This document shows positions 9,172 to 18,978 of a DNA stretch of 64,000 nucleotides, piece after piece. A model generated the notes under the pieces. It did not search any database and was not told the origin of the DNA. It saw only the letters and a program-made list of their open reading frames with translations. The DNA comes from Aporhodopirellula rubra. Its GTDB lineage: Bacteria > Planctomycetota > Planctomycetia > Pirellulales > Pirellulaceae. How positions within the stretch are numbered: position 1 is the first letter of the stretch; each line of letters begins with the position of its first letter. The translations under genes and the position numbers were made by a program. Location: the NCBI RefSeq assembly GCF_014192335.1, contig NZ_JACHXU010000003.1, forward strand, positions 124,001 through 188,000. Direction: 5' to 3'.

Positions 9172-10062
9172 TTATGCGGCGATCCGTTGAGCAGGAACGC
9201 TCGGGCCGATGTGTCCGCCGAGTGTTTGAATCTCCAACGCAAGCAGGCGTTGCACAATCTCACCGATCACGGGACGCTGCAGCGGGTCATTGGCCACCAT
9301 GTTCTCGATCAGTTCGGCGACTGGTTCGATCACGTGTTGAGCAACCGGCGCGGTTGCCGACAAACTTTCCCACAGCACGCGACCGAGAGCGAAAACGTCC
9401 ATCGCCGGGAGTGCCGCGGTCGATCCGTTCATCAATTCGGGGGCGGCGTAGTCGGGCGTTCCACGGAAGACACGGTGCATTGGCGTGTGCGTGCGTGCGG
9501 CAAATCCCAGGTCCACCAACGTCACGTGGCCCTTCGCGTCGATCAGGATGTTTTCCGGTTTGACGTCTCCGTGAACCCACCCGCCGGCGTGCAGTTTTTC
9601 CAGGGCTTGTCCGATCTGACGTGTCCACCAGAGGGCCACGGGAACCGCGAAATGTTCGATTTGGTGGGTTCGCTGATCCATCGAGACGGCGTCGAGCCGC
9701 GGCATCACGACGTACGGTGCGTGAGGTGAGCGAGATGCGTCCAGAATCGCGATCAGGTTCGGGTGTGTGACGCCCGACGCTTGGATCGATTGTCCGATTT
9801 GTCGTTGTGCGTCCCGAATCACGTTTGCCTGAGGTGCGTCGGCCGGATCGCTCGAAACCACGCCAGCGACAGTCTTTAGGACGTAGTCGTAGCGAGGATT
9901 TCCTTGGCTGTCGGCAGGTTGAGCCAAGAACAACTCGGTTCCCGTGCCGCGCGTCAACCGAGAACCCAATCGCCAGATACCGAGGATCTTTTCGGTTCCT
10001 TGAAATGATTGTTCAGTTGGAGTCGTGGCAGAACGGTCGAACATCTTGGCACTCGTGGGCAT
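9172..10062 (-). CDS. Short Ser/Thr protein kinase-like protein
   Basis: A 296-residue kinase fold with little beyond the catalytic domain. It keeps Lys63 (VLKTV), the catalytic loop HGDVKPEN with Asp166, metal-binding Asp184 in DLG (instead of DFG), and TPDYAAPEL as the activation-segment end. Gly replaces the Arg of HRD, so it is non-RD. The glycine loop is degenerate (RLTRGTGTELFLA), so activity is plausible but not certain. No membrane segment or sensor domain is visible. It converges on ubiB with a 55-nt gap. Its substrate is unknown. Confidence 0.8.
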   Translation of the reverse strand: MPTSAKMFDRSATTPTEQSFQGTEKILGIWRLGSRLTRGTGTELFLAQPADSQGNPRYDYVLKTVAGVVSSDPADAPQANVIRDAQRQIGQSIQASGVTHPNLIAILDASRSPHAPYVVMPRLDAVSMDQRTHQIEHFAVPVALWWTRQIGQALEKLHAGGWVHGDVKPENILIDAKGHVTLVDLGFAARTHTPMHRVFRGTPDYAAPELMNGSTAALPAMDVFALGRVLWESLSATAPVAQHVIEPVAELIENMVANDPLQRPVIGEIVQRLLALEIQTLGGHIGPSVPAQRIAA

Positions 10063-10718
10063 TTAATCGAGATAGGTTTCCAGAAAGGGTCATCGTCCCG
10101 GGTAGCCGAGTCAGGCTAATCGGCTGCCGGAAACCGGGACAACCGTTACAGCCGTCAAACCCGGTGCCCGGAATCGCGGATGCGTCGCCCGTCAGAGAAC
10201 CTCTGCGTCGATCTTGCACGTGCGACGAGAAATCGTGAAAAAGGCCGGGCAGCATTCCCAAGACTCAGGGGAAGCGTGGAATCGGCAACGCACTCGGTTT
10301 CTGCGGGTCGGGATCTCCCCTTTCTTGTCAAAGGTGACGATTTGGCGGTCGAAATCAGGTTGATGGCCAATCCGGAACACAATTTGGAAGACGTCGCGAG
10401 AGAGGCCTCCGGAAGGGGGGCTTTTTAGGTTCCCGAGGTGGGTTCAGGTGCGTTTATGCCGGTTAGGGTAGGCGCGGGCGCAAACACTGGGAACTTTGTC
10501 GGTCGCAATCGCGTCGGAAACGCTGCATTTCGTTGACAGTGCAGCGCCCCCAATTAGACTCGCTGATTCGCGGACGTGGATTTGTTCAAAATTTGCATCC
10601 GTCTCGTTCCAGCCGCTTGAAATTCGCTAACTGGCTGCGAGATGAGAAAATTTGCGCCACTGTCTGCTACGGCTTTTCCTATTCTGGTCCCACGGGCCCC
10701 CTCCGCCAGAGACCCTCG
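10063..10718. other. Long leader region upstream of the giant metzincin gene
   Basis: 656 bases without a convincing gene. A + frame at 10180-10428 has shadow-like composition, and the in-frame extension from 10533 has no family support. A weak hairpin GCCTCC/GGGGGC with five T (10405-10426) could end a short + transcript. No promoter could be placed. Confidence 0.5.
10405..10426 (+). terminator. Weak candidate Rho-independent terminator
   Basis: GCCTCC (10405-10410) pairs with GGGGGC (10416-10421) with one wobble and a 5-nt loop, followed by TTTTT. The stem is short and no gene clearly ends here; it may attenuate the transcript of the following large gene or be chance. Confidence 0.3.
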
Positions 10719-13700
10719 ATGAATCCTCGTCAGTCCTCCCAAACGTCGTCGGATTGGTCACACTCCTCGACCTCCTCGTCCGATGCCACTGGCTCTTCAC
10801 GCAGTCGTCGTTCACGTCGACGCGATAAGACGAAAGCTCGCCGCAAGTCTGCCCGTCGTTTGACGATGGAAGGCCTGGAGCGTCGTCAATTGCTCGCCGC
10901 TAATCCGCTCGGCCCGATTCCCGGTGCCGACGATTATGATGGTCCCCGCAATATCGGATCGGTTTCCTCGTTCACCTACCGTGAAAAGGAGGCCGCGCAG
11001 CTCAATGGATTGAACGACTTCTACCAAGACGCCGAGTTCGTTCCGTTGGGGAACCTCACCGGTCAACGCGACACCATCGACATTTCCGGTACGGTGAGCT
11101 TCACCCAAGTCGGAACTCAATTCGTCAGTGACATTGATTACTACAGCTTTGATTTGAAGGCGGGTGATATTCTCGATATCGCCACGATCGGAGCGACGAC
11201 GACGTTCGACGTCTTTTTGCCGAGTACGTTTGATTCGAGTCAGCCGAGTGGGCGGATTTGGTTCGGGCAAGACGACGCGGTCTCGCTGTATCCGATCGAT
11301 TCACCGTTGCAAACGCTGGGGAACGCCAACGCGGCCCAGGTTGTTCCGTTTGATGGTCGCTACACGATCGCCGTTTCGGCTGAAACGGGATTGTCGAGTT
11401 ACACGATTGGGCTGCGAACGTATCGTCCCGTCACCGAGAGCCTTCCGGTTGGACAAGGACAGATTGTCTTCTTGGACTTCGACGGCGGCAGTTTCGCTCG
11501 TGATGAGTTTAACTCTTCCTTCGCTGACGCCGGCATCCCGGCCGGTGGACGATTCCGCGTCCCTGATATCAGCCAAACGCTCGATGAAGCCGGCGTCGTT
11601 GTTTCCTCGTTCGATCAGTATCAGCAGGTCGCCGACCGAATCACCAACACTGTCGAGCAGCAGTTCGCGGATATCGGTGTTTACGGATCCAACGGATCGT
11701 ACAGCTCGACGGGAACACCGGGTGAGTTCGGAATCACAATTCTCAACAGTTTTGAGCATCCCGATCCAGGCAGCAATCCGCTGGTAACGCGTGTTGTCTT
11801 CGGTTCGATCAACTCGTTCCCCGAGATCGACGGAGCTGGCCTATTGGGGCTCGCTCAAACGATCGACGTCGGGAACTTTGATCTCAGTGAAACGGTGCTG
11901 GTTTGGCTCGACAATGAAGTCGCCGCGTCGGAAGCAGTCGAGACCAGTGCAGCCTATAGCCTGTTTGATGTCCTCGGTCTGGAAATTGGTGCCACGACGA
12001 CTCACGAGCTCGCCCACGTCTTTGGCTTGTACCACACCAATGGTACTAATCTCACGCCGTCATTGATCGATGGTGGTGGTACGCTCAACGAAGAGAATGG
12101 ATTGGGTGTTGGTCCCGACGGGATCCTCGGAACGGCGGATGATATTCCCGTTCGTTTCCGTACCGACTTTGTCGATCCAGGTGGGGCGATCTCGTTCGGA
12201 ACGTTGTATAGCGCCGACACAATTTCTCACACACTTGCCACGGGAACTCGTGGTGGAGCCTTGACCGGTCGCGTCTTCAATGACTTGAACAGCGACGGCA
12301 ACGGCAGCAGCGATCCCGGATTGGCGGGAGTGACCGTCTTCGCGGACGCTAATAATAATGGTGTTCTCGACGCGACCGAGGCGAACGCGGTTACCGGTTC
12401 GGACGGATCGTATTCGCTGTTTGCAGCATCGGGGACGTACACCGTCGTCGCGATGACGCCGAGTAACTTCACCGCGACGACCGCAACCTCACAATCGGTC
12501 TCGTTGAGCACGACGGGTGGGACAGGACCGACGTTCGGGTTCGGCCAAGTCAATCCAGACATTACGGGTAAGAAGTTCGCTGACCTCAACGGCAACGGTG
12601 CACTCGATGCGGGTGAACCAGGCGTCGAAGGTGCTTACATCTACGCTGACCTCGACGGTGACAACCGGCCTGACCTCGGCGAACCGTTTGATATTACCGA
12701 TGCCAACGGTTTCTACACTCTCGACCTGCCGATTCTTGGTCGCGAATACGCTATTCGTGAGGTCGAAGAACCCGGCTTCATCCGCACGTTGCCTGGCAAC
12801 ACCGAGGGTGAATGGGTCGTTAATTACACCGGCGGCCCTCTCGGAGCGAACTATCACTTTGGCGGATTGCCATCACGCGATTACGGTGACGCACCCGATT
12901 CCTATTCGACCAGCATTGCCGCGGGCGGACCGAGTCACGGAACGCTCACCGGTCTAACCATCGGTACCCAAATCGATCGCGAATCGGACGGTGTTCCGAG
13001 TGCGAATGCAACGGGCGACGATGCGATCAACACCGCAACGGGCCAAATTGATGACGAAGATGGCGTCATCGAATCCGTCGCACTCCGCCCTGGTGCGACC
13101 GGAACAATCACGGTCACGCTGACCAACACCACCGGCAGTACTGGTTACCTGCAAGCATGGCTCGACTTGAACGCCGATGGCGACTTCCTCGATGCCGGCG
13201 AACAGATTCGCACCGATGCCATCTTAGGCACGGGAACACACAATATTGACGTGGCGTTGCCAGCTTCGTTCGACATCAATGTCGATGGAACGGCTGATGG
13301 CGTGCTCAACACGTTTAGCCGATTCCGTTACAGCCTCACACCAGGTCTCGGTGTGGGTGGTGGTGCGGACACTGGTGAAGTCGAAGATCATCCGATTCGG
13401 ATCTTGGCGGCCAGCAACACGGGCGGTTCGGCGAGCGATGATTTCGTTACCGTGCCGCAAAATTCGAACGCATTCGCAATCGATGTGTTGTCGAATGACT
13501 TCAGTTTGCCTAGCAACCCGCTGACGATCACCAACATCAATCGCACCGGTACGAGGGGCGTCGTTTCGGTCTCCGGAGCGGCCGGACAACAAGTTATTCT
13601 TTACTCGCCGCCGAACGGTTACACGGGACCAGATTCGTTCCAGTACACCGTCAGCGATGGTGACGTTGCGACGGTCTTTGTGAACGTCCAGTTCGCAACG

Positions 13701-15872
13701 GACGCACCGATCGCGGTCGATGATATCTTTGAAGTCGCGAGCAACGAGACGAACGTTCCTCTGAACCTGCTCGATAACGACATCGCATCGGTCGAAGGTG
13801 GACTGCGTATCACGCAAGTCTCCCGTGGTACCGGTGGTGGTACCCTGACGATCGAACCGGGAAGCCGCGGCGTTCGTTACACGCCTGCAAACGGGTTTGT
13901 CGGAACGGAGCAGTTCTCGTACTCGATCAGCGACGACTCGGGACAAACATCACAACAAGCGATCGGCACGGTTGTGTTGACTCCGCAATCGTTGGCTGAT
14001 GACAAGGCCGAATACAAGATTGAGATTCTCGGTGAGAACAACGACACCGAACTGCTGACGCTGCAAGCCGGTCAGATCTTCCGCGTGCGAGTCTCCGTCG
14101 ACGATATTTCGAAGGCGGACACCGAATCGATTCAGGGTTTGCAGTCGGCATTCGTTGACTTGCTGTATACCTCGGAACTCGTGACAACTGTTGATACGAA
14201 TTCCACGGACGCCTTCCCGTTCGATATCACCTTCGGTCCTCAGTTCCAGACTGGTGCGTTTCAGCTCGGCAACTCGCTCACGCCAGGCTTGATTGACGAA
14301 GTCGGTAGCACCCAATCGTTCAGTAACCTGGATACGATCGGTAGTTCAAACGACCGAGCGTCGTTCACCGGATTTGCTGAGGTCTTTACGATCACCATGC
14401 AAGCGACCGGATCGGGGCTCGCTACGTTCAAGACCGATCCGACCGAAGCGGCCGTGAGCGAAACGACGCTGATTACGGACACGGATCCAGTGGTTCTCGA
14501 TTACGACGAGATCCGATACGGTTCGACGCAGATTGAAATCGCTCCACTCGGCGACGGTTTCCCTGTCGCACTCGACGATTCCTTCCCGGTTGGTGTTGAT
14601 TCGCTCGGCTCGACGATCCGGTCCTCCGCAGCGGCACGGTTCAACGTGCTCGATAATGACTTGATCGGTGATAACGACGTTGTTACCGAATTGACGCTGA
14701 AGGAAGCCGCACTCAACGGTAACGTGGTGCGAGTCGATGTCGGTGGAGATAACGATCCGTCGAACGATTATTTCTCCTACACGCCGCAAATTGGTTTCTC
14801 CGGCTTTGACCGCTTCTCGTACATTCTGACTGTGGAAAGTCCCGAGTTCGGAACGGTTCGCAGTATCGCAGAAGTCACGATGACGGTCGGTGCAGTGCAA
14901 AACCCGTTGGTGAACTTCGACTTCACGTTCGTCAACGAAGACGGTGACGAAATTACGTCTGTTCCTGTTGGTCAGCGTTTCGGTTTGCGAATCGATGCGA
15001 TCGATTTGGGAACCGGACGTCCTCCGACGGAAGCCGTGTTCGCGGGCTTCTTGGATATCCTCTACAACACCGATTTCCTTTCGACCATTCCTGTCGACAA
15101 CGGCGGAAATCCGGATGCGTTTGATTTCGATGTTGAATTCGATCCGCAATTCCTCTTGGATCCGGCCGTGGGCGTCAACGATCGTCCAGGATTGATCGAT
15201 GAGTTCGGTTCGAACCAAGCCAGTTTGGGCGGATCAGGGCTGACGCTGGCCACGATTTACTTCCGCGGTGTCGCACCGGGAACAACAACGGTGACCGGAT
15301 CGCCTGCGGATCGTTTCCCATTCCAAGACACGCTGCTGGATCAGAACGACGATCCTGTACCGGTCGAGAATATCCAGTACGACTCGGAAACGATTGTTAT
15401 CACCGGATCGGGCGAACCACTGCAAAATGCATCGATGCCGGCTGACGTGAATGGTGACAACCTCGTCACGGCGGTCGACGCGTTGATCGTGATTAACGAA
15501 ATGACGCGTCGCGAAGCCTCTGGCGAAACCGCCGCGTCGAGCGACCGTGTTTACTATCACGATGTCAACGGTGACGGATACGTAACCGCCGTGGACGCGT
15601 TGCAGGTGATCAACCAGCTCAACGCATCGACGAGCCCCAGTGGCGAAGCGATTGCACCGGCTCCGGTTCAACAACCGGTAACCGAATCGGAAGACACTAC
15701 TGATGCCGTCATTACCGATCTCACGGCCGATGCCAAAATCGTCGGTGGTTCTGGAGTCGAGGAAACTCCGGTCGGGTCAAGCGTCGACACGGGATCGAAG
15801 ACGGATGACGATTCCGATGATGATGATCTGCTGTCGCTGTTGGCGGACGATATCGCCAACCAGTGGAGCTAG
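10719..15872 (+). CDS. Giant exported metzincin-type protease with SdrD-B, GEVED, cadherin-like, cohesin-like and dockerin domains
   Basis: A 1717-residue predicted cell-surface or secreted protein, counted from ATG 10719. The Ser/Arg-rich start ends in LERRQLLA (53-60), the planctomycete N-terminal export-type motif. A PPC-like beta domain comes next, then HELAHVFGLYH (His429, His433 and His439 as zinc ligands, Glu430 catalytic), the full metzincin motif. After it come two SdrD B-like repeats (~517-690), a GEVED domain ending with that motif at 886-890, two cadherin/Big-like repeats rich in VLSNDF/LLDNDI motifs, two cohesin-like beta domains (~1100-1290 and ~1390-1570) and a type I dockerin (1575-1637) with DVNGDNLVTAVDAL and DVNGDGYVTAVDAL. 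The tail is acidic. Substrate unknown; protein or glycoprotein processing outside the cell is inferred. The stop overlaps the next gene's stop. Confidence 0.85.
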   Translation: MNPRQSSQTSSDWSHSSTSSSDATGSSRSRRSRRRDKTKARRKSARRLTMEGLERRQLLAANPLGPIPGADDYDGPRNIGSVSSFTYREKEAAQLNGLNDFYQDAEFVPLGNLTGQRDTIDISGTVSFTQVGTQFVSDIDYYSFDLKAGDILDIATIGATTTFDVFLPSTFDSSQPSGRIWFGQDDAVSLYPIDSPLQTLGNANAAQVVPFDGRYTIAVSAETGLSSYTIGLRTYRPVTESLPVGQGQIVFLDFDGGSFARDEFNSSFADAGIPAGGRFRVPDISQTLDEAGVVVSSFDQYQQVADRITNTVEQQFADIGVYGSNGSYSSTGTPGEFGITILNSFEHPDPGSNPLVTRVVFGSINSFPEIDGAGLLGLAQTIDVGNFDLSETVLVWLDNEVAASEAVETSAAYSLFDVLGLEIGATTTHELAHVFGLYHTNGTNLTPSLIDGGGTLNEENGLGVGPDGILGTADDIPVRFRTDFVDPGGAISFGTLYSADTISHTLATGTRGGALTGRVFNDLNSDGNGSSDPGLAGVTVFADANNNGVLDATEANAVTGSDGSYSLFAASGTYTVVAMTPSNFTATTATSQSVSLSTTGGTGPTFGFGQVNPDITGKKFADLNGNGALDAGEPGVEGAYIYADLDGDNRPDLGEPFDITDANGFYTLDLPILGREYAIREVEEPGFIRTLPGNTEGEWVVNYTGGPLGANYHFGGLPSRDYGDAPDSYSTSIAAGGPSHGTLTGLTIGTQIDRESDGVPSANATGDDAINTATGQIDDEDGVIESVALRPGATGTITVTLTNTTGSTGYLQAWLDLNADGDFLDAGEQIRTDAILGTGTHNIDVALPASFDINVDGTADGVLNTFSRFRYSLTPGLGVGGGADTGEVEDHPIRILAASNTGGSASDDFVTVPQNSNAFAIDVLSNDFSLPSNPLTITNINRTGTRGVVSVSGAAGQQVILYSPPNGYTGPDSFQYTVSDGDVATVFVNVQFATDAPIAVDDIFEVASNETNVPLNLLDNDIASVEGGLRITQVSRGTGGGTLTIEPGSRGVRYTPANGFVGTEQFSYSISDDSGQTSQQAIGTVVLTPQSLADDKAEYKIEILGENNDTELLTLQAGQIFRVRVSVDDISKADTESIQGLQSAFVDLLYTSELVTTVDTNSTDAFPFDITFGPQFQTGAFQLGNSLTPGLIDEVGSTQSFSNLDTIGSSNDRASFTGFAEVFTITMQATGSGLATFKTDPTEAAVSETTLITDTDPVVLDYDEIRYGSTQIEIAPLGDGFPVALDDSFPVGVDSLGSTIRSSAAARFNVLDNDLIGDNDVVTELTLKEAALNGNVVRVDVGGDNDPSNDYFSYTPQIGFSGFDRFSYILTVESPEFGTVRSIAEVTMTVGAVQNPLVNFDFTFVNEDGDEITSVPVGQRFGLRIDAIDLGTGRPPTEAVFAGFLDILYNTDFLSTIPVDNGGNPDAFDFDVEFDPQFLLDPAVGVNDRPGLIDEFGSNQASLGGSGLTLATIYFRGVAPGTTTVTGSPADRFPFQDTLLDQNDDPVPVENIQYDSETIVITGSGEPLQNASMPADVNGDNLVTAVDALIVINEMTRREASGETAASSDRVYYHDVNGDGYVTAVDALQVINQLNASTSPSGEAIAPAPVQQPVTESEDTTDAVITDLTADAKIVGGSGVEETPVGSSVDTGSKTDDDSDDDDLLSLLADDIANQWS

Positions 15873-18661
15873 AGTTTCTTGCTGACGATGATATCATCCT
15901 CGTCGCTCGAATCTCGGGTGAACCCTCGGTGCGAGAACATTTGTAGCATTCGGTGATTGCGGGGATCGACCTCCGCGGTCACCGTGCTGATTCCCCACCC
16001 GTCGCAGATCGACAAGCATTCGTCAGTCAGTAACGAGCCGAGCCCGCGTTCTTGCCAGGGGTCGGCGACCAGGACTGCGAATTCGGCTTTGTCGTGGTCT
16101 GAGTCGGTGACCAGTCTTCCCACACCGGCGATTTCTGTTTTGCCGTTGTGATGTGTCTCAGCGATGATGGCCAGTTCACGTTCGTAGTCGGTGAAACAGA
16201 ACCGAGCCGCCAGGTCGTGATTGCTGCACTGCAAGAGATAGCGAAAACGCAACCGGATCGATTCTTCCGAACAGGTGGCCAACATCGCTCGCCAATTCGG
16301 TTCGTCTTCAGGAGCGATCGGGCGCAGCACAAACTGCGTGCCATCGGCTAACCGGACGCGTCGAACGTATTCGTCGGGATAAGGGCGGATCGCTAAGTGA
16401 GGAAATTCGGCGGTCCGAGATCGCGTCGCTTCGTTAGAGATCGGCGTCTCCAAATCAATGACGATATTGGCGTCTAAGGCGATCGTCTGTTGCGGCGTGA
16501 CCAGCAACGGATTGACGTCGAGTTCGACGATTTCAGGGTGGTCGGCAAGGAGATAGGAGAACCGGAGCAACACACTGATCAGTTGGTCCATGTCGACGGC
16601 GGGTTTGCCTCGATATTCACCGAGCATCGGCCAGCATTGCAACCGTTCGAGCATCCGCCGGGCGAGTCGTTCGTTTAGTGGTGGTAGTTCTAACGATCGG
16701 TCCTGCAGCAATTCAGCATCCACGCCGCCCGCACCCACCAACATCACGGCGCCAAAGACCGGGTCTCGTCGTGCCCCGATCAGCAATTCACGTCCGTTGG
16801 GATCCACGACCATTGGCTGGACCGTGACTCCGCGAAACTCCGCATCCGGGCGTATCGTGTGACACCGTTCACGGATGGCTTCGAACGCTCGCTGGACCCC
16901 AGTAGCGTCAGTCACGTTCAGAATCACGCCGCCGACTTCGGTCTTGTGAACGATATCGGGCGAGTACACTTTGACAGCGACTGGGAATCCGACCTGTTCG
17001 GCGTACCGGATTGCCTCGTCCACTCGGCTCGCCACGATCGGGCGTGTGGTGGAAATACCGTAGGCTTCTAAAAGGGCTTTCGAATTGGATTCGGATAGTA
17101 ATTCCGAATCGCTCAGCATTAACGACGCGAACGATTCTCGTAACGCCGCGCGATCGCGATGAAACTCGATCGGCATCGTCCGTGGTGTCTCTTGCAACAC
17201 TTCCCGGTTGCGTGAATAGCGAACGAGATACGAGAACGCACGAACGGCTTTCCCCGGCGTGTCATAAACGGGAATTCCGGCGCGAGCCAGTCGTGCGCTG
17301 CCTTCTTGAACTCGCTGCCCGCCCATCCATACAGCCAGAATCGGTTTAGTGATCTTTTTAGCGGCTTCGATCAACGCGTCTGCAATCGCCGTCGGATCGG
17401 TCAGTGCCTGTGGCGTGAGAACAACGATCGCTGCATCGACATTGTCATCTCTCAGCACCGTGGTGATGGCTTCGGCGTAACGCATCGGCGTCGCGTCACC
17501 GAATAAGTCGACCGGATTCGAAAGGCCGTTGGTGTTGCTTGCCGAAATGGACGGTCTCACCGCATTGGCTGGTTCGGCTGTGTTATTAGCGTCGACGCTC
17601 GCGAATGAGTGATCCAATGAATCGCTCTGGCGTTGGGCTGCGATTAGTTCTTCTTTGGTTTGCGACGAGAACTGCGCCAGCATGCATTTCTTTTGCAAGA
17701 CAGCATCCGCCGCCATCACGCCCGCCGATCCTGCGTTACTGACCACCGCCAAACGAGATCCTCGCGGCGGTTTGTGATGAGCCAACAACTCGGCACAGTG
17801 GATCAAGTCATCGAACTCCTCCACCCGTACGATACCCGCCCGAGCGAACGCCGCGTCATAGACGGAGTCAACACCTACCATGGCACCGGTGTGCAAGGCC
17901 GCCGCTTGTGCGGTCGTTGCGAATCGTCCTGACTTGTACGCGATGATCGGTTTTTGTTTGGCGAAGGCGCGAGCGGCGGACATGAAACTGCGCGCATCGG
18001 TAATCGATTCGATATACATCACGATGGAATCGGTGTACGGGTCTTCGGCGAGGAAGTCGATCAAATCGGCGATCGTGACGTCAATGAGGTTGCCCAGCGA
18101 CACGAAATGAGAAAACCCGATACCTTCTTTTTCTGCCCAATCTAAGATCGCCGTCCCCAACGCGCCCGACTGAGTCAATAACGCGATCCGGCCCCGCCGA
18201 GGCGAGGTGTCAGCAAAGCTCGCGTTCAAGCCCGCGTGCGTGGAAATGATACCCAGCGAATTGGGGCCGATGATCCGCATGTTCGGAAACCGCTTCGCCA
18301 CGGCTAGCAGTTTTAATTCGAGTTCGCGACCTGTTGCACCGGTTTCACGGAACCCCGCCGCGAGAATCACGACACCACGCACGTCCGCGTGGCCACACTG
18401 ATAGACCAAATCGGGAGTCGATTCCGCGGGCGTACAGATTACCGCGAGATCAATCGCACCGGTGACCTCTTCGATGCTGCCGACACATCTCACACCTTCC
18501 ACGTTGTCATAATGCCGGTTGACCGCGATGATTTCGCCACCGTAGCCGGCTCGCTGCAAATTACGAACGACGGTGTTGCCGACACTCCCGACACGTTGGC
18601 TCGCCCCGATGACGACCACGCGATTGGGAGTGATTAGACGTCGAAGGTTACGAGTAGGCAT
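15869..18661 (-). CDS. ADP-forming acyl-CoA synthetase / GNAT fusion (Pat/PatZ-like protein acetyltransferase)
   Basis: 930 residues in the same architecture as the lysine acetyltransferases Pat/PatZ (YfiQ). A CoA-binding domain (~1-130, NRVVVIGASQRVGSVGNTVV) and a succinyl-CoA ligase-like part (~150-470, LLTQSGALGTAILDW) come first. An ATP-grasp domain follows (~510-730, AYGISTTRPIVASRVDEAIR ... FPVAVKVYSPDIVHKTEVGG), then a GNAT acetyltransferase (~775-930, VLRPIAPEDEPNWRAML). His257 in ALHTGAMVG occupies the place of the phospho-His of active ADP-forming synthetases, which is said to be lost in enteric Pat. The enzyme may therefore still make acyl-CoA. A Ser/Asn-rich insertion lies at ~345-380. 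Its TAG stop overlaps that of the convergent gene in one CTAG. Confidence 0.9.
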   Translation of the reverse strand: MPTRNLRRLITPNRVVVIGASQRVGSVGNTVVRNLQRAGYGGEIIAVNRHYDNVEGVRCVGSIEEVTGAIDLAVICTPAESTPDLVYQCGHADVRGVVILAAGFRETGATGRELELKLLAVAKRFPNMRIIGPNSLGIISTHAGLNASFADTSPRRGRIALLTQSGALGTAILDWAEKEGIGFSHFVSLGNLIDVTIADLIDFLAEDPYTDSIVMYIESITDARSFMSAARAFAKQKPIIAYKSGRFATTAQAAALHTGAMVGVDSVYDAAFARAGIVRVEEFDDLIHCAELLAHHKPPRGSRLAVVSNAGSAGVMAADAVLQKKCMLAQFSSQTKEELIAAQRQSDSLDHSFASVDANNTAEPANAVRPSISASNTNGLSNPVDLFGDATPMRYAEAITTVLRDDNVDAAIVVLTPQALTDPTAIADALIEAAKKITKPILAVWMGGQRVQEGSARLARAGIPVYDTPGKAVRAFSYLVRYSRNREVLQETPRTMPIEFHRDRAALRESFASLMLSDSELLSESNSKALLEAYGISTTRPIVASRVDEAIRYAEQVGFPVAVKVYSPDIVHKTEVGGVILNVTDATGVQRAFEAIRERCHTIRPDAEFRGVTVQPMVVDPNGRELLIGARRDPVFGAVMLVGAGGVDAELLQDRSLELPPLNERLARRMLERLQCWPMLGEYRGKPAVDMDQLISVLLRFSYLLADHPEIVELDVNPLLVTPQQTIALDANIVIDLETPISNEATRSRTAEFPHLAIRPYPDEYVRRVRLADGTQFVLRPIAPEDEPNWRAMLATCSEESIRLRFRYLLQCSNHDLAARFCFTDYERELAIIAETHHNGKTEIAGVGRLVTDSDHDKAEFAVLVADPWQERGLGSLLTDECLSICDGWGISTVTAEVDPRNHRMLQMFSHRGFTRDSSDEDDIIVSKKL

Positions 18662-18966
18662 GAGGATACTTTCCGTGATTCGGGGCGATAGAATCGACCA
18701 TAGCGGAGTCGTATCTCAGTATCCAGGCCGCGCGTGAAACGACACGATCGAGAAGCCTGTTTTGACCTCAACCAGGACGAAAGACCGCAGTTAAGGGGCG
18801 TCACGCAACGGTATGGGGCAACTTGTCGCAGGGGCCGGGGCAGACGCAGGGGTGGAGGAGCGAAGCGTTTGACGTCTCGGCGAGAATGATCAGGTTGGCT
18901 CGCGAATCGCGATATCCTTCCCGATCCAGGCATCAATAAACAAAACCCGAACGCCGCGATAAGACG
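18662..18966. other. Intergenic region with terminator at its left-strand end
   Basis: 305 bases. No credible gene; the minus frame at 18634-18936 is Arg/Pro-rich and shadow-like. The part next to 18967 carries the probable terminator of the giant ATPase gene. The promoter of the upstream acyl-CoA synthetase/GNAT gene should lie just right of 18661 but is not recognisable. Confidence 0.5.
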
Positions 18967-18978
18967 CTATTTTTCGGG
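18938..18978 (-). terminator. Candidate terminator overlapping the stop of the AAA+ ATPase gene
   Basis: On the minus strand CCCGAA (18978-18973), which includes the last codons, pairs with TTCGGG (18951-18946). An inner GCG/CGC lies in the loop, and the U-rich tail TTTTGTTT follows (18945-18938). The stop codon sits in the loop. Confidence 0.45.

Noticed and set aside
10180-10428. 82-residue + frame ending at a terminator-like hairpin
   Set aside because: Mixed, Arg-rich composition without start signal or domain; more likely leader DNA.
14346-15218. 290-residue open frame antisense to the metzincin gene
   Set aside because: Charged, repetitive shadow of the beta-repeat region with no motif or ribosome site.
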